A DNA stretch of 50,239 nucleotides from Chloromonas sp. AAM2 (lineage: Eukaryota > Chlorophyta > Chlorophyceae > Chlamydomonadales > Chlamydomonadaceae): positions 10,192 through 60,430 of the forward strand of contig QAXH01006547.1 of assembly GCA_004335635.1 (NCBI GenBank), read 5' to 3'. The notes below the pieces were generated by a model that made no database searches, had not been told where the DNA came from, and worked only from the letters and a program-made list of their open reading frames with translations. Below, one piece after another: positions 11,201-23,100 of the stretch. A program made the position numbers and the translations under genes. Positions within the stretch are counted from its first letter, which is position 1, and each line of letters opens with the position of its first letter.

Positions 11201-14176
11201 CACTTGTACTTACCCGCCTTGGCTAATGGGAACAAGGCTAACAAAGTCTAGCACAGCGTAGAGAGGGTGACCACTATTTACAATCATAGCATTGTGCAGA
11301 TGACAGCGTACAGGTAACCTGTACTTCATCTCTGTGTGTCTCTCGCTCTTCCCTCTCTACTTTGTACGTTACTTGGTACATATGCATGCAACTACATGAC
11401 GATGCTAATTAACATCGTTGCATGCGTCATCTCACCAGGCAGGAAGTACGTGCTGAAGTAGTGCGCCCATCCCGCCGAGTCCACCAGCCGTGCCAGCGCT
11501 GCGTTGCCCACGGCCGGGGTGGCAAAGCACACACAGCGCAGCTGATGGGCTCGATCACGCGACCGTGTAGGGGAATCGACAGCCCAATCACCGATGGAGT
11601 CCTGGGCAGGCCGCACGGCCAGGTCGCGCAGTAGACGCAGTGTGCACAGCTTGGCTACAGCGCCCCCTGTAAAGGCAGCACAGGAGAAGCGTTGAACCTT
11701 GCTGCAAGTAACTGCCCGGTTCTACCACGTCACATGGCACTCAGCAAAGCCTTGCCCTACAAACACTGCACCTAGTGAAGGAGCCTGCCTTGCCTCACCA
11801 ACACCGCACCTAGTGAAGGAGCCTGCCTTGCCTCACCAACACCGCACCTAGTGAAGGAGCCTGCCTTGCCTCACCAACACCGCACCTAGTGAATGTCCAC
11901 ACAGCACTAGGCGTCGGTCCTGTGCACGCGCCTGCGCGTAGATCTGCTCGATGTCCACGGCACGAGCTCGTCTCAGGAAGCCACGGTGGGCTGACGGCAT
12001 CGCCTGCATGCGAACAGTGCCATGTGCAAGCATGCGTCAGTGCCTGTGAGCAACCCTGATTTGCAACATGCCAACTTACATTAAAACGCCAGGTTAGAAA
12101 TCGAATTGTTGCAACCCGACAATGTGACTGATGGATGACAGATGTTGACCTCTTCCAGCATTGAAGCACGAAAAAATGTGTCCAATAGCAGGTACAGGTA
12201 TAAGGGGTCCACTGCCGTGACGAAGAACGTCTGGTTGGTGCAGGCTAGCCAGTCTCTGTTTGGACGTCCACCCTACGGAGTCTGGATCCTGGGAGCAGGT
12301 TACTGGCTGCAAGCCTCAAAGCTTCAAAGCCCTGGAGATAACTTGTCTCTGCCAAGCCTACACCAACCGCATGACCTCTTTCCTGGCCAGACCCGGTTAA
12401 AGTGTTTCGTTTGGCAGGCAGGCCAAAACAATTGCCAAAATGTAACTACGGTCATACCCAGAGTCGCCCAAGGCTAAATAATTCAAGTTGCGCAAAAGCC
12501 AGTCACAGTTGCCTTGCGAAGATGAAATGTCTTTGCCCAGCTTACACGAACTTTACCACTTTCCTGGCCTGTCCCAGTCACCTGGTCATCCGTGGCTAGC
12601 GCCAGTGCCTCTGCCCACATGGGCTCATGGGACGCGTATGCGTCCGTGAGCAGATCACGTGCCTGCTTGGTGCCCATGAACGCGACATACATGGCACCAG
12701 GGCCCAAGGCAACGATATAGCTGCAGGCAGGCAGGCAGGCAGGCAGATGCAACTGGCTCGCAACCCAAGCACATGCTACATGTTTTGGTAAAGCATCGTC
12801 CCTAGTGGCGGCATGGCCTGTTGACACGTAGCACGGGAAAGCTGCCTCTATCCAGTCATTGCCAGGTATTAGATTTGTCTTGCCTGGCCGCGTAAATAAT
12901 GGGATTGGATGTTGCCACCTGGCTGGCTGGATATTTCCTGCAGTATCATTTCGTAGCTAAGCTTGCTTAATGTCAAAAGCCGCCAACTACTAGTGCTGTT
13001 AATGATTATCGCCACCCAGCTGACTGCTGCATTCCCTCGCATTCATGATTGCTACACCGCTGTGAGAAATGCAAACGGTGACCCTTCTCTCACTCATGGT
13101 GCCTTTCTCGTGATGGTGATGGCTTGCTACAGAGGGCTTAAGACACTTGTTTGTTTGCTATGGCTTTTCGATCCCCAGTAAAGCACGCTCCTACACACAC
13201 TTACTGGTGCGCCACAACAGGCCGTGTGACCTGTACAGCATGCAGCTGCACCCAGCCTGCTGGGAACTGAGACACAAGGGCGCTGATCTTGCGAGCAAGC
13301 GGATGGGGAGCCATCTCAAGCTTCTTGTATGCAACCTCTGACAGTATCAGGCTGGCAAGAAAGTCCTGCATCAACACCAAGAAGGATGGTGTGACCAACA
13401 GTCTTGGCTCGGGCCATGTAGGAATTGCCAACAAGCTCACTTGAGTGGTCAGTCACCCCTGTGGGCTTGAACAGAGTGTCTGGGTTAACCTAAGTGGTGC
13501 AAGACAACCAGGAAGCACGGGCCTGGGAACCCTAAATGCTGAACGATTTCAGGCTCGTCCAGTATCCCAACACCCCTATGGATTGGGTAGACATATAGCT
13601 AGTTACTTTGCTTGCAGATATATTCGCCCAAAAGGGCAACACTACACAGAAGGCGGAAACCTTCAAGTGCTGGCAAACAGGAGTGTACAACATCCTTCGT
13701 CAGCTGCTTCCTGGTTGCCTTGCATCATGGCTCACGGTCATGTTAGCTGTCAGCAGCTTGAGAGCGACGACTTTGACCGTTGCTAGGCATAGATAGCTAC
13801 ATGATTCTCTTAAACCCTTGGGCTGGACACGCATACGAACCTGTAGTTCATTCTCTCCACCCTTCAAGTTCAGCAAGCCGCACATCCGTTCCTTGGCTGT
13901 GCTGAGATGCAGCCGCCCCAGGGGCTTGGGCCCTTTCCATCGAGACAGCAGTTTGGTGAGCATGCCGAGCTTGGCGGGAAGGGTTCTGGAAGCCACTGGC
14001 CGAAATGTGCGCTGTCCAAGGGCGGGTCGCAAGGCCTCCAGCCGTGTCTGAACTGCCGTTTGCTTCATGTGTTTGCTGGGCACCAAACGCACAAAGGCTA
14101 TTCGGTGGCAATGGCGGGCGGTGGTAAAGACGCCATGAGCCGGGGATTGCAGGCGCCATGCACGCCACAGCGGCAA
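5219..14176 (-). CDS. Class 3 lipase, plant At3g07400-like, very long (10 exons)
   Basis: The exons (minus strand) are 14176-13841, 13365-13205, 12720-12582, 12003-11886, 11666-11436, 11247-11214, 10955-9110, 8929-8606, 8244-6628 and 6013-5219. All phases agree and give about 1866 aa. The N-terminal third is an alpha/beta-hydrolase: ALGPGAMYVAFMGTKQ, SHEPMWAEA, AHRGFLRRA, then GHSLGGAVAKL across an intron (nucleophile Ser about 250), FATPAVGN, and LPDFVSLVP supplying a likely acid residue (about 329). A catalytic His is not obvious. After long Ala/Pro/Gln/Ser/Thr-rich stretches come RLPSYLSFHQFGSHLYLG and, near the C-terminus, WDVLLVVLAVPDAAS. As I recall them, these resemble the second half of Arabidopsis At3g07400, whose C-terminus is GTPase-like. 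The likely role is a membrane or plastid lipid acyl-hydrolase, but the substrate is unknown. The start is the first in-frame ATG after a stop, and a further 5' exon is possible. Confidence 0.83.
6115..6288. repeat. 25-bp minisatellite in the last lipase intron
   Basis: About four copies of a unit reading CAAGGACTTGATCGTATAAC plus ACTGA are flanked by shorter AACAAGGATTAT units. The array lies wholly inside the intron 6014-6627 of the lipase gene. Confidence 0.8.
11768..11891. repeat. 38-bp tandem repeat spanning a lipase splice donor
   Basis: There are three full units (starts 11768, 11806, 11844) and a partial one at 11882. On the minus strand each carries CACTAG|GTGCGG, which is the 5' splice site that ends the GHSLG exon at 11886. 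The repeat therefore multiplies a functional donor downstream of the exon. Confidence 0.85.
12721..12747 (-). repeat. CAGG tetranucleotide tract used as splice acceptor
   Basis: A GCAG(GCAG)n tract on the + strand reads as repeated CCTG on the minus strand. It ends in TGCAG immediately before lipase exon 3 (12720), so it serves as both pyrimidine-rich tract and acceptor. Confidence 0.65.
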
Positions 14177-15549
14177 TGCATTCTGTGCATGCTATCATTT
14201 CCTGCTGGGCCAACAACGACGCCAGTAACTGCTGCCGTTTTCTCAAACCTGCGACTCGCAACTCGATCTTGCAAGATCGCCGACATTAGTGGCAAATCGC
14301 AAATGGCAATGCAATGAGCTCTATTGCAAAGGATGTGCCTGGCCCAATACACGTATTACACGCAAGGCGGTCACCACGTCGCTCACTGCTCACTGCGCTC
14401 CGCTCACTGCTCACCATGCACTAGTGAGGCATGGTGAAGGCATGACACGGACTTTGCTCACTTTAACCGCCCCTAAATTCAGACTCTATTTTTACATGCA
14501 GAGAGAGCTGCTGACAGCCAGTTGATGGTGCGCTCCCACCCCCACTTCTTTTTATGACAGCCGCATACTGTAGGCAGATCAACACCTTGATCTACACTCA
14601 AACGTATGTCTCATGGCACGCTGAATAATCGCTGAAGAGAGGGAGGCGATGTATGGTGAGTGTAGATGCTCACAGTTGCACATGAGCAATGGTTGCAACA
14701 GCATTTCGGCCCACCAACAACAGGCCAGAAGACCAGCCGAGCACATGTCAATCAGCCCTGGGGGGAATGTGTCTTGTAATTCTTTTGTGACGTGTTAGTT
14801 GACTCTTGCTGCTCCAGCTTCTACGCGAGTTGACTAGGCAGCCAAACCAGCACCGACCGACTGCAGGTTATATACCTTGGTAAAGAACCCTCCCTGGCTG
14901 ATACTACACGCGCCCCCAACAGGTGTCATCCGACAGTCCAGAGAATCATGTACAGGCCAGAGACACGCATACCGTGCCATCAGATGAGCACGTGCACAAT
15001 GCAAGCTACTGAGAGATATCGCTGCGACTAGTGTTAAGCCCGGTTCACTGGTATGACAGTTGATGCGTCAGCGCCCCAGCAGATGCTGTCAACAAGCATA
15101 CGTGGGCTTCACGCCATGGTAGTTCCAGCAGTAATTTTGAGGGGGGCAGGCCGCCGTGCGCGTCCTGCCGAGACATGAGAGTTTAGGGGGCCCAACTGGC
15201 CGGGTCTTGCCGCCCAGGCTGGAAATCTTTGAGGAGGCGTTCCTGCTATGGCAGGAGTTGTAAGTTACGGGATTGTCCGTGCAGAATGCATGTGCTCGTG
15301 CCGAGTGCTTTTACAACTTGTTCACTTCATATTCCACACCTCCTCAAGGAAGCTCAAGCCAACGCAAATGTTTGTTCCAAAAATGTCCAACGCCAGCTTG
15401 GACTCTTAGGCAATGGCTAATGTCGGCGCACAGTTGAATGGTCAAGCAGCGTTGCACGTAACTTGGTACTGCTTGCTCATACCGCAGACACGGCTCCACA
15501 ACGCACTCACGGGCTATACCTTGCTTGTGGCGCTTGGACTAACCCGCTT

Positions 15550-15740
15550 TGCATGCACGTTCTGTGCTCTGTTCCTGTTTTTCGTGGCTGGTTGCCTTTC
15601 TTTCTGCCTTGTTCGTTCCTGCCTTTTCTGCCTTTGGGCTCATTTCTGCCTTTGTTCCTGGTTTTCTTCTCCTTTCTTGCTCAGGGTAGGTCAGGGCGGT
15701 ACACATCCCGTGTCCTTTGACGGCTTCCCTGATGTAACAC
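15550..15740 (+). mobile_element. SINE-like repeat, copy A (no tRNA head)
   Basis: A long pyrimidine-rich stretch ends in CTTTCTTGCTCAGGGTAGG. The family box follows (GGTACACATCCCG … TGACGGCTTCCCTGATGT). The box matches copy C near 46090 almost base for base. Confidence 0.55.
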
Positions 15741-16194
15741 ACACCAATTTACACACTATTTCTTTCATCTTTCAAACTCCGTGGAACAGACTATGTTGAA
15801 CATGCAGGCAGGTCCATGCTTGCACTCACGGGCTTTACAGCACCCTGGGGAATGCATGCACTGACCAACCGGTCACACATGCATGCACGCATGGACTCAT
15901 GCATGCATATACAGGTCAACCAGCGGCAGGTCCATTCATGCTGTGTAGTTGCAAGCATCTGTAAGCCTCCTGTTGACATGCTTCTTTCTTTGTTTGTCAC
16001 AGGTTGGAAGGGACTTTTGCCAGAGGTACTCCTGCTGCTGCAGGAAACATCAAGGCCAAGACGAAGGCTTTCCTGACATTTTGGGCCGAGGCAGGAAACC
16101 TGACAGGAGTTTCGGCAACAACCCTGGGCCTCTACTGTGAAAAGTGCGGCATGCCCTGTCAGTGGGTCAGGGAGCCTGGACTATCGACCACCGC

Positions 16195-16395
16195 CTCGTC
16201 CACACAGGCGTCTGACTTCAGGCTTTGGTCTTGTGTCCAGCATCCATTTGTTTGTTTTTTGGTAGCCTGTCGCCTTCCTTTCTGCCTTGTGCCTGTTTGC
16301 CTATCTTCCTGCCTTCTTTCTCCTTTCTTGCTCAAGTTGACAGGGCAGTGCCCATCCCGTTCTGAGTCCTGTGACGGCTTCCCTGGTGTGAAGAA
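16195..16395 (+). mobile_element. SINE-like repeat, copy B (diverged)
   Basis: This copy has the same architecture as copy A: a pyrimidine-rich tract ending CTCCTTTCTTGCTCA, then GCCCATCCCGTTCTG and TGACGGCTTCCCTGGTGTGA. It is more diverged than copies A and C. Confidence 0.5.
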
Positions 16396-17159
16396 CATGT
16401 ATGTGAATCAAGCTGGCAGCGAGAGTGGTCAGAATCACTGAACACCACAGTTATGCCCGCCCGCCTGCAATCACAAGCATTCCAAACGAGAACATGCAAA
16501 TCACATCAACACACTAGGTCACTAAAAGACAAGTGACTTACAGACAGACACGTGTCTCATACAAGGATGGCAATACTGAGATATTCCTCTTACGAGAGCG
16601 GACATTTGCAAGGATGGCAATTCAATACTAAAGAATGCAGCATCTTTAGACTCAGTTGAATGGGTAGCATGCACAGGTCCAGTTGAATAGGTAACATGCT
16701 GCTCCTTGTGCATGTAATTCCCCCAGTTCTATCATAGACTAAGGCTGCAGTTGCCTGGCTTGGATCATTTCAATTTCGCAGGCGTCACCCGGCAGTGTGA
16801 TGCATGGCAAGAGAGCATGGTAAGAGTGTACCGTGGCATTGCCATATGTTCCCACTGCCAAATGCCGAATGCCAGTTCAAGGCTCCCTTTTTACTGGTGC
16901 ATGGGCTTCGGTACGAGTTGACAAGCAGATGGTTTGTTGAAGTACGCTCGGCATCGGTCATTTCTACTGGGGATTGTTCTTCGTTGTGTTTTAGCCAGTA
17001 GCGCTACTGTCAACCAAGCACTGGGCCAGTCAAACATTCAAACTTTGGCGTTTCCGCGTTTCTGTCCAAGGCGCAGGTCGGAATTGGTAAACAGGCTTGC
17101 TACGGCACAAGTCTGGACCGTGTTCCAAGGCGGTCGTGGCTCGCGTAGCCCCAAGGCCA

Positions 17160-20100
17160 ATGGAAGCCCTAGTCCGCGAAAAGCAGCGGTTCGCCCTTGA
17201 AACAGGGTCGCTGGCATATCATCCGCAAAAGAAGGATGGGGCTGCAGATGAGAGTGAGGACGATGCAGCTTGGGAAGATGGCAACCAGGGCGGCACGAGG
17301 TGTGTAACGACCGACCATGCAGGCAGCAGCCAGCCTATTAACATGCCATGGCCACCTTGGATGATGCTGGATGATAATGCAGGTCTGTCATCAAGACCAA
17401 GAACGAGAAGCACACTGAGCTGGTGGCATCTGTCATGGCCACCTATTTGTCCCCTTCATTTGAGGTGAAGCCAGTGCTGAGCATGCTGCCAGCACCATGC
17501 GAGTTGTAATGCAGGGATGCATACCACATGGTCGGTTACAAGCAGCACCAATGTGCTGTTTTGTGCCTTCTTTCCTGCTCATTGTCGCAGACCAACTTTT
17601 CAGCCTTGCGTGGGAGTGAAATCGATGCCCAGCTGAAAGAATCCCTGCAGGCTGCCAGTCTAGGCGCTGATAATGACCCAGCTGTTCAAAAGGAGGTGCT
17701 TCAGTATCTCAAGCAGGTGAGCTGCCCATGCGACCAGGTATCTCAACCTCACATTTGGAGCAGACTATCGCCGTCAATGCAGCAGGGCCAGAGTATGTCA
17801 GCTTCCTCATTGCTGTGTTTGAGTCATTGGCCGTTGTCCCAGCCACGTGATACAACCACCAGTATCGCAAGCATTACTGCTTTCACATCCTGCATTCACT
17901 TGTTTTCTTTTTAATCTTTGACGGTGGGAGCGTGCACTTCTGAAGTGTGACTTGCACCTCCAGTGCATGACTTCAGATGCAGCATGACCTCTTGATGTAG
18001 GTACCTTTCGCTAGTGTTTTTGAAAAAACCTCAACACACTGTGCTCATCATAGGTACTGCTGAGCTTGCATGGCATCCACATACCGGACCCCTCAGCCAC
18101 ACCATCTGAGGCCAACAGCGATGCCTGTCAGCAGCAACAGCTACAGGCCACAGCAGCAGCCAGCCGTGCACACTCATCTGCTGCTGGCAGCATGCCTGAC
18201 AGCCGCCCCTGCACGCCTTCCAACCAGCCAGGCCCGTCACCCTCGCACCCCCCCCTTCACCCTCCGGTGCAAGCCACTTCAAGCGGCTTGCCTCTGCCAA
18301 CCCAAGGGGGGCACAACCACATGTCAGATGAGAACACAGCCTTGCATATGGCTAGCCAAGCTGCCACAGCTGCACACGCTGCTGTGGCGCTGCCGGAACA
18401 GCAGCGGCTGCTCCAGGGCCAGCCGGACCAGCTGGCAGCCATCATCTCCGCTGCCGCCTCCGCCGCCACCACTGCAGCTGCTGCCGCCGTCGCTGGCATG
18501 TGGCAAAGCAGCAACGGTGGTAAACCTTGGAATAGCTACCCTGGACCCCAGTATTCAAATTCAAATGACACCCATTTGCAGGATCAGAATGTCACAACGG
18601 CAGGGGTGTTACATAGGCAGACAGGATCTGGCGGGCGGCAGGCTAGTGGGGATAGTCCAGAGCCCCAGCCACAAGAGCTAGATCGCAGGGTATGGGCAGC
18701 GGTGGGTGCAGGGCAGAGGCCAGGCCCACACCCAGCCCCACACCCCACCCGCACCCACGTGCGTGTAATCAAGCTCGGTCAACCACGTGTGACCGCACGT
18801 GCCGCGCCCGCCCCCGGCGGGGATTCCCCGCTCAACCCCGCCTTTCACACGTTCCGTGACGCCCCGTTCAGCCCAGGTGGCAACCCCCAGCCGCTCCCGC
18901 TTCCTGTCATTAACCCCTTGCCGTCACCCGCCACACACCCTGCACCTCCCGTAACCACCACCAATTACCTACCGCCTCAGCAATACGTAGAAACGGGAAA
19001 CAGCCTGGCACGTGGGACACATGGTTCACCTGGCCGGCATGGGCCAGAGCAGCAAATTGGTTCACCTCGCCCAGCGTTTCGCCCTCCTGGTGAGTGAGTG
19101 AGTGCGTGAACGAGTGAAATTCTATGTCTGTATCGTCCGAGAAGTGGGAAGAAAGATGGCTCAAGCATTAACGGCACATATGATCAAATAGCACGTGTCG
19201 CTTGCCCATGGCTTGAATGGTATGCTTGTGCGTTTCAAGACTGCAGAGACAGCTGTTGGGCCTGAGGCAACCCATGTACAAAATCATCATACTCGCATAC
19301 ATATTGTCGACATATTGCACACATTCTCTCATTGTAATTCGCAGGTGTGCAGCACCCCGGTGGAGAGGGGCCAGGGTCGCCTGTGCCTGGCAACACACTG
19401 CAGCCGGGCCGTGCTGTGCGTTCTCCCGTTGCGGCTGCCAGGCAGCAGCAGGCGCAGACAGCTGCAGCCGCTCGCTGGGACCCGGCACAGGGCACGTTCT
19501 ATGCCGAGACCGGAGTGATGCCGCCTTCCTCCCCGGACCGATGCCCACCCACCCATACTCAACAGCAGCAGCTACAGCAGCAGCAACAACAGCCGCACCA
19601 GCTACAGCGGCAGTACCACCAGCCGCACCAGCAACAGCGGCAGGACCACCAGCAGGAGCAGCACCATCAGCAGCTACAGCATCAAGGCCTGCACAACTTG
19701 ATCACAGCCGAGTATGGACCGAGGAGCGATGCAACAACATCAATACCAGGTAGTTGCCACGCACGAGCAGAATCCATGTATTTACCTCAGCAAGACGTAT
19801 GGATCATACATTGACAAGGCACACACAAGCGAAGTTGCCAGGAAACGTACTCTCCCGGTGGTTCAACAATGAAACTGAGGTGCATGCCTGTAGCCATGAT
19901 CATTGGCTGACTGGAACCGTGTGTGATCGCAGGCTGCTCATGCCCGTATGGATGCCAACAACGAATCATCCTGGCTACAGATCCCAACACTAACGTAGTA
20001 ACGTAGTACAGACAACAACACTGCAGCTGTTAAACTAACGGTTATTCTATCTGCGCTTGTGAGTGTTGGTGCCAGCAACCCAACCCAGGTTCAACCTGCT

Positions 20101-23100
20101 GGCAGTGAATGCTGGCGCCTAGTCCTATCCTTGAACTGCAACGCAAAACCCCAATTCTGCCTGTGCTTGCGTGCTGCAGCAGTTTATGCACGGCATCCGC
20201 AACCGTCAACTCCTGTGAGGCTCAGCGCCGCTCCAAGCATTGGCCAGCCAGCAGCTCATGTGCCCAGTCAGCCTATCGTACGTCCCACGTCACCACCAAT
20301 TCAAGCTGCCCAGCCTGGCTCTGCCCCATACCAGGCTAGGCCGCCTCCGCCACCGGTGCAGCAGCAGCCACAGCGGCAGCCTCAGCCGGTGGCAGTCCCA
20401 GCCGCACCGCCACGCCAGCCACAGCCTCTGCCGCAGGTGCGTTCCCTTTCGTCAAATCCTGATGTCAAGGCCTCTCCTTGGCTTAGGCTCTGTGAGTCGA
20501 TTCACCGATCCATACATTTGGATTTGCAATCACTTGGTTCGGCAGTCTCGCTTTGGGAAGCAAGCGCACACCATGTGTTTGGATGTCAAACTTGTTGATT
20601 GTGCGAGGGATTCTAGAGCGCGTCACTAATGCTATGAATTGTGCTTGGAAGCATGACGCATGCATTGGCGTGTTCACAGGAGCTCCAGGGCACGATCCAG
20701 CGCACCCTGGCCTACCTGGCGGACCCCACTGCGCCCCCGCGAGCCCGCCAGGCGCCCGCCCCCGCGCCCTGGCCCCCGCCACAAAAAATGTTGCAGAACG
20801 CGGCATGGCAAGCAGCTGAAAGGTAGGCTGGGGTGGGGGGACTGTTCGCATGGAAGGGTTTCAGAGCTTACTGGCGTTATGCATGCAGCTGTTTGTGATT
20901 GGTTGCCTCCCTGTGGTATGTGTGAAAGCCCTTTACCAGTTACTCATGCCTGACCATCAGTTGGCTTCAAGGCATAAGATGCATAAGTTGGCACTGCAAT
21001 CCAGAACTGTTTAAGAGTTTTCTGCATGTCAGATTGGAATTGGTTCAACGCAACTGTTAAACTGCTGGTGCAAGTGCATCGCTGTATCCACCCGGCTTTG
21101 AACCCAGGACCTGCGAACTGTGCATAAGAAGCACATCTGTGCCATGCCTGTGTCATGAGTCATGAAATCTGCCCAGCGCCTCCAGACTACACCCGGGGGT
21201 GGTCTGTTGGGTTCATGACTGCATGCACACATGCATCAACATGCATCCTGTGTGCATGCAGAGAGCTGACAGCCCAGTTGGGCGGTCCCTTGGACTACGT
21301 CCGCCTGGTGCAAGAACTGGAAGAAGCCAGACACAGGTCCAACCTCATGGGCAGGCAGCCACCAGCCATTCCTGCCGCTCCGCCTGCTGCTGCTGCCGCC
21401 GCTCCACAACTAGTCAAACCTGCTGCCGGTGGTAATGTGGCTGGCGGCCAGGCCGCCGCTGGTGTGGCTGAGAGGTGGGCAGCTCGAGGTGTGGGTTTGA
21501 GTCAGGGTATGGCGGGGCGGGCGGGGACGGGCGGCGGGGACGCGGGCCGGGCGGGGCCAAGCTGGGGCGTGAGACGGACGCTGGGTGGTGGGCGCTTGGC
21601 AGGGACTGGTGGTACCGGCGATGAGGCTGGAGGTGCCGTGGCTGCGGGGTTGGGACGGGGCCGGGCTGCTGCAGACCTGCTCGAGTCTGTGCCGCCACCT
21701 GTTGAGCTCTGGGATGATGATACAACGTGGAACGACCCAGAGGCCTTTGCACAGGTACAGGCGAGCCCAGTGTGTTTTTCTAGCCTGGTTCATTTTTCAT
21801 GTTCAATTGTCATACATCACATACATCGTTTACAATCGTGAACATTTACGATTGCATTTGTTCCAGATGAAGTGCGAGAAAGCTACAAGAAACAAACGGG
21901 GACACAATTGAATGGATAAGAGGCAAATCTAAGTCGCAAGGTACAGGCCTATGCTGTGTGTGTGGTTGTTTAGATCTGCATTGTCACACAAATGGAACAG
22001 AACGCATCCGAGCAAGAAGTGAGACCAGCCTTGCGGGTTGGGTCAGGCCATCTGCTATGCTGCTGGTACAATACTGATGCTCCGGAAGTGTGCACGTACA
22101 ACAGAGTGAGCAATTGCAATAGAGTGTACACTTCGTAGTGCAGGGTAGTTTGGAAACGAAATGTAACAGCTGCAGCGCCGTTCAGCTGGCCACCTGCTAC
22201 CCTTTGTTTATGTTTGAAGCGGTGCTCTGGCCAACCCTGCAATGCCATGTAATCATGATGATGACGAGTTTGCATGTACTGCATGTACTGCTGGTGAGGG
22301 GCTGGTGGCACGCACAGTTCAACCAGATATGCATGTGTTCACTGTTGATAATGGCGGTTTGCATATGCATGTGCATGCAGGCGGTGCGTCATGAGATCAC
22401 ATACCGTACCACAGCCCATGCAGCGCGTCACCTCACACAGCATGAGCTAGACGCGGCTGTGGCCTCCCGCATGTACCGCCTCCCCGCTCCCCGCACCAAG
22501 TCCCCGCCCGGCCCCGCCAACCCCACCAACGCCGGCGCCATGCCTGCAGATCGACTAGGCCAGGGTCAGGCTATTCCCGCAGGCCCCACGATAACCAGGG
22601 CGCAGACAGGGAAAGGCAGGGTGACTGACCCGGCACGCGCGGCTGCTGTCTTGGCAGCAGCGACGGCATTAGCGGAACGGGAGCGGGCACAGGAGTCCCC
22701 GCCCAAGGCGAAAGCCAAGGTGCAGCTTGCCTTTGGTAGACGTGTGATTAGCGCGAAGAGTGTAGGTGCTGCGTCGGCGGGTGCAGGCGACGGCAGTGGC
22801 TCACCAGGGACCACGGGAGCAGCAGCAGTGCCCCGTCGCGTAGCGGCTGCAAGGGCTGGTGCGGCTGCAGCTGCCCTGCTAAGGCGCGGCCCCGGCGGGA
22901 ACTTTGCAGCCGCCATTGCGGCTGCTGTCGAAGCTGCTTTGGCTGCCAGAGACGATACTAGGCCACACGGACATGGCGGTGCAGCTACCGAGGACGTAGC
23001 CGACGCAACCAAGCCGTTGCTCCTGGCGGCAGCAAAGCTAGCGGATGCCCAGTCACAGCACTCATCCGTCGAATGGGGTGGGGATTCCGTCAGCAGGGTG

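Larger units (their letters stand above)
14177..17159. other. Intergenic region between divergent genes, with SINE-like copies
   Basis: The region separates the lipase (leftward) from the large gene (rightward) and should hold both promoters, but I see no clear TATA element. It contains two copies of the dispersed pyrimidine-tract repeat (15550-15740 and 16195-16395) and ATGCATG-rich simple sequence near 15850-15910. A short first exon of either gene could lie here unrecognised. The open frames over the repeats are pyrimidine-tract artefacts. Confidence 0.5.

Noticed and set aside
11392..11436. Read-through of the lipase exon past 11436 (…LPGEMTH)
   Set aside because: The frame would stop soon after and lose the acid-residue motif. 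The GTGAGA donor and the 34-nt microexon give a consistent frame.
15413..16441. Phe/Cys/Leu-rich membrane-protein-like frames
   Set aside because: Their hydrophobic stretches are the pyrimidine tracts of the SINE-like repeats, and they have no consistent splice structure.
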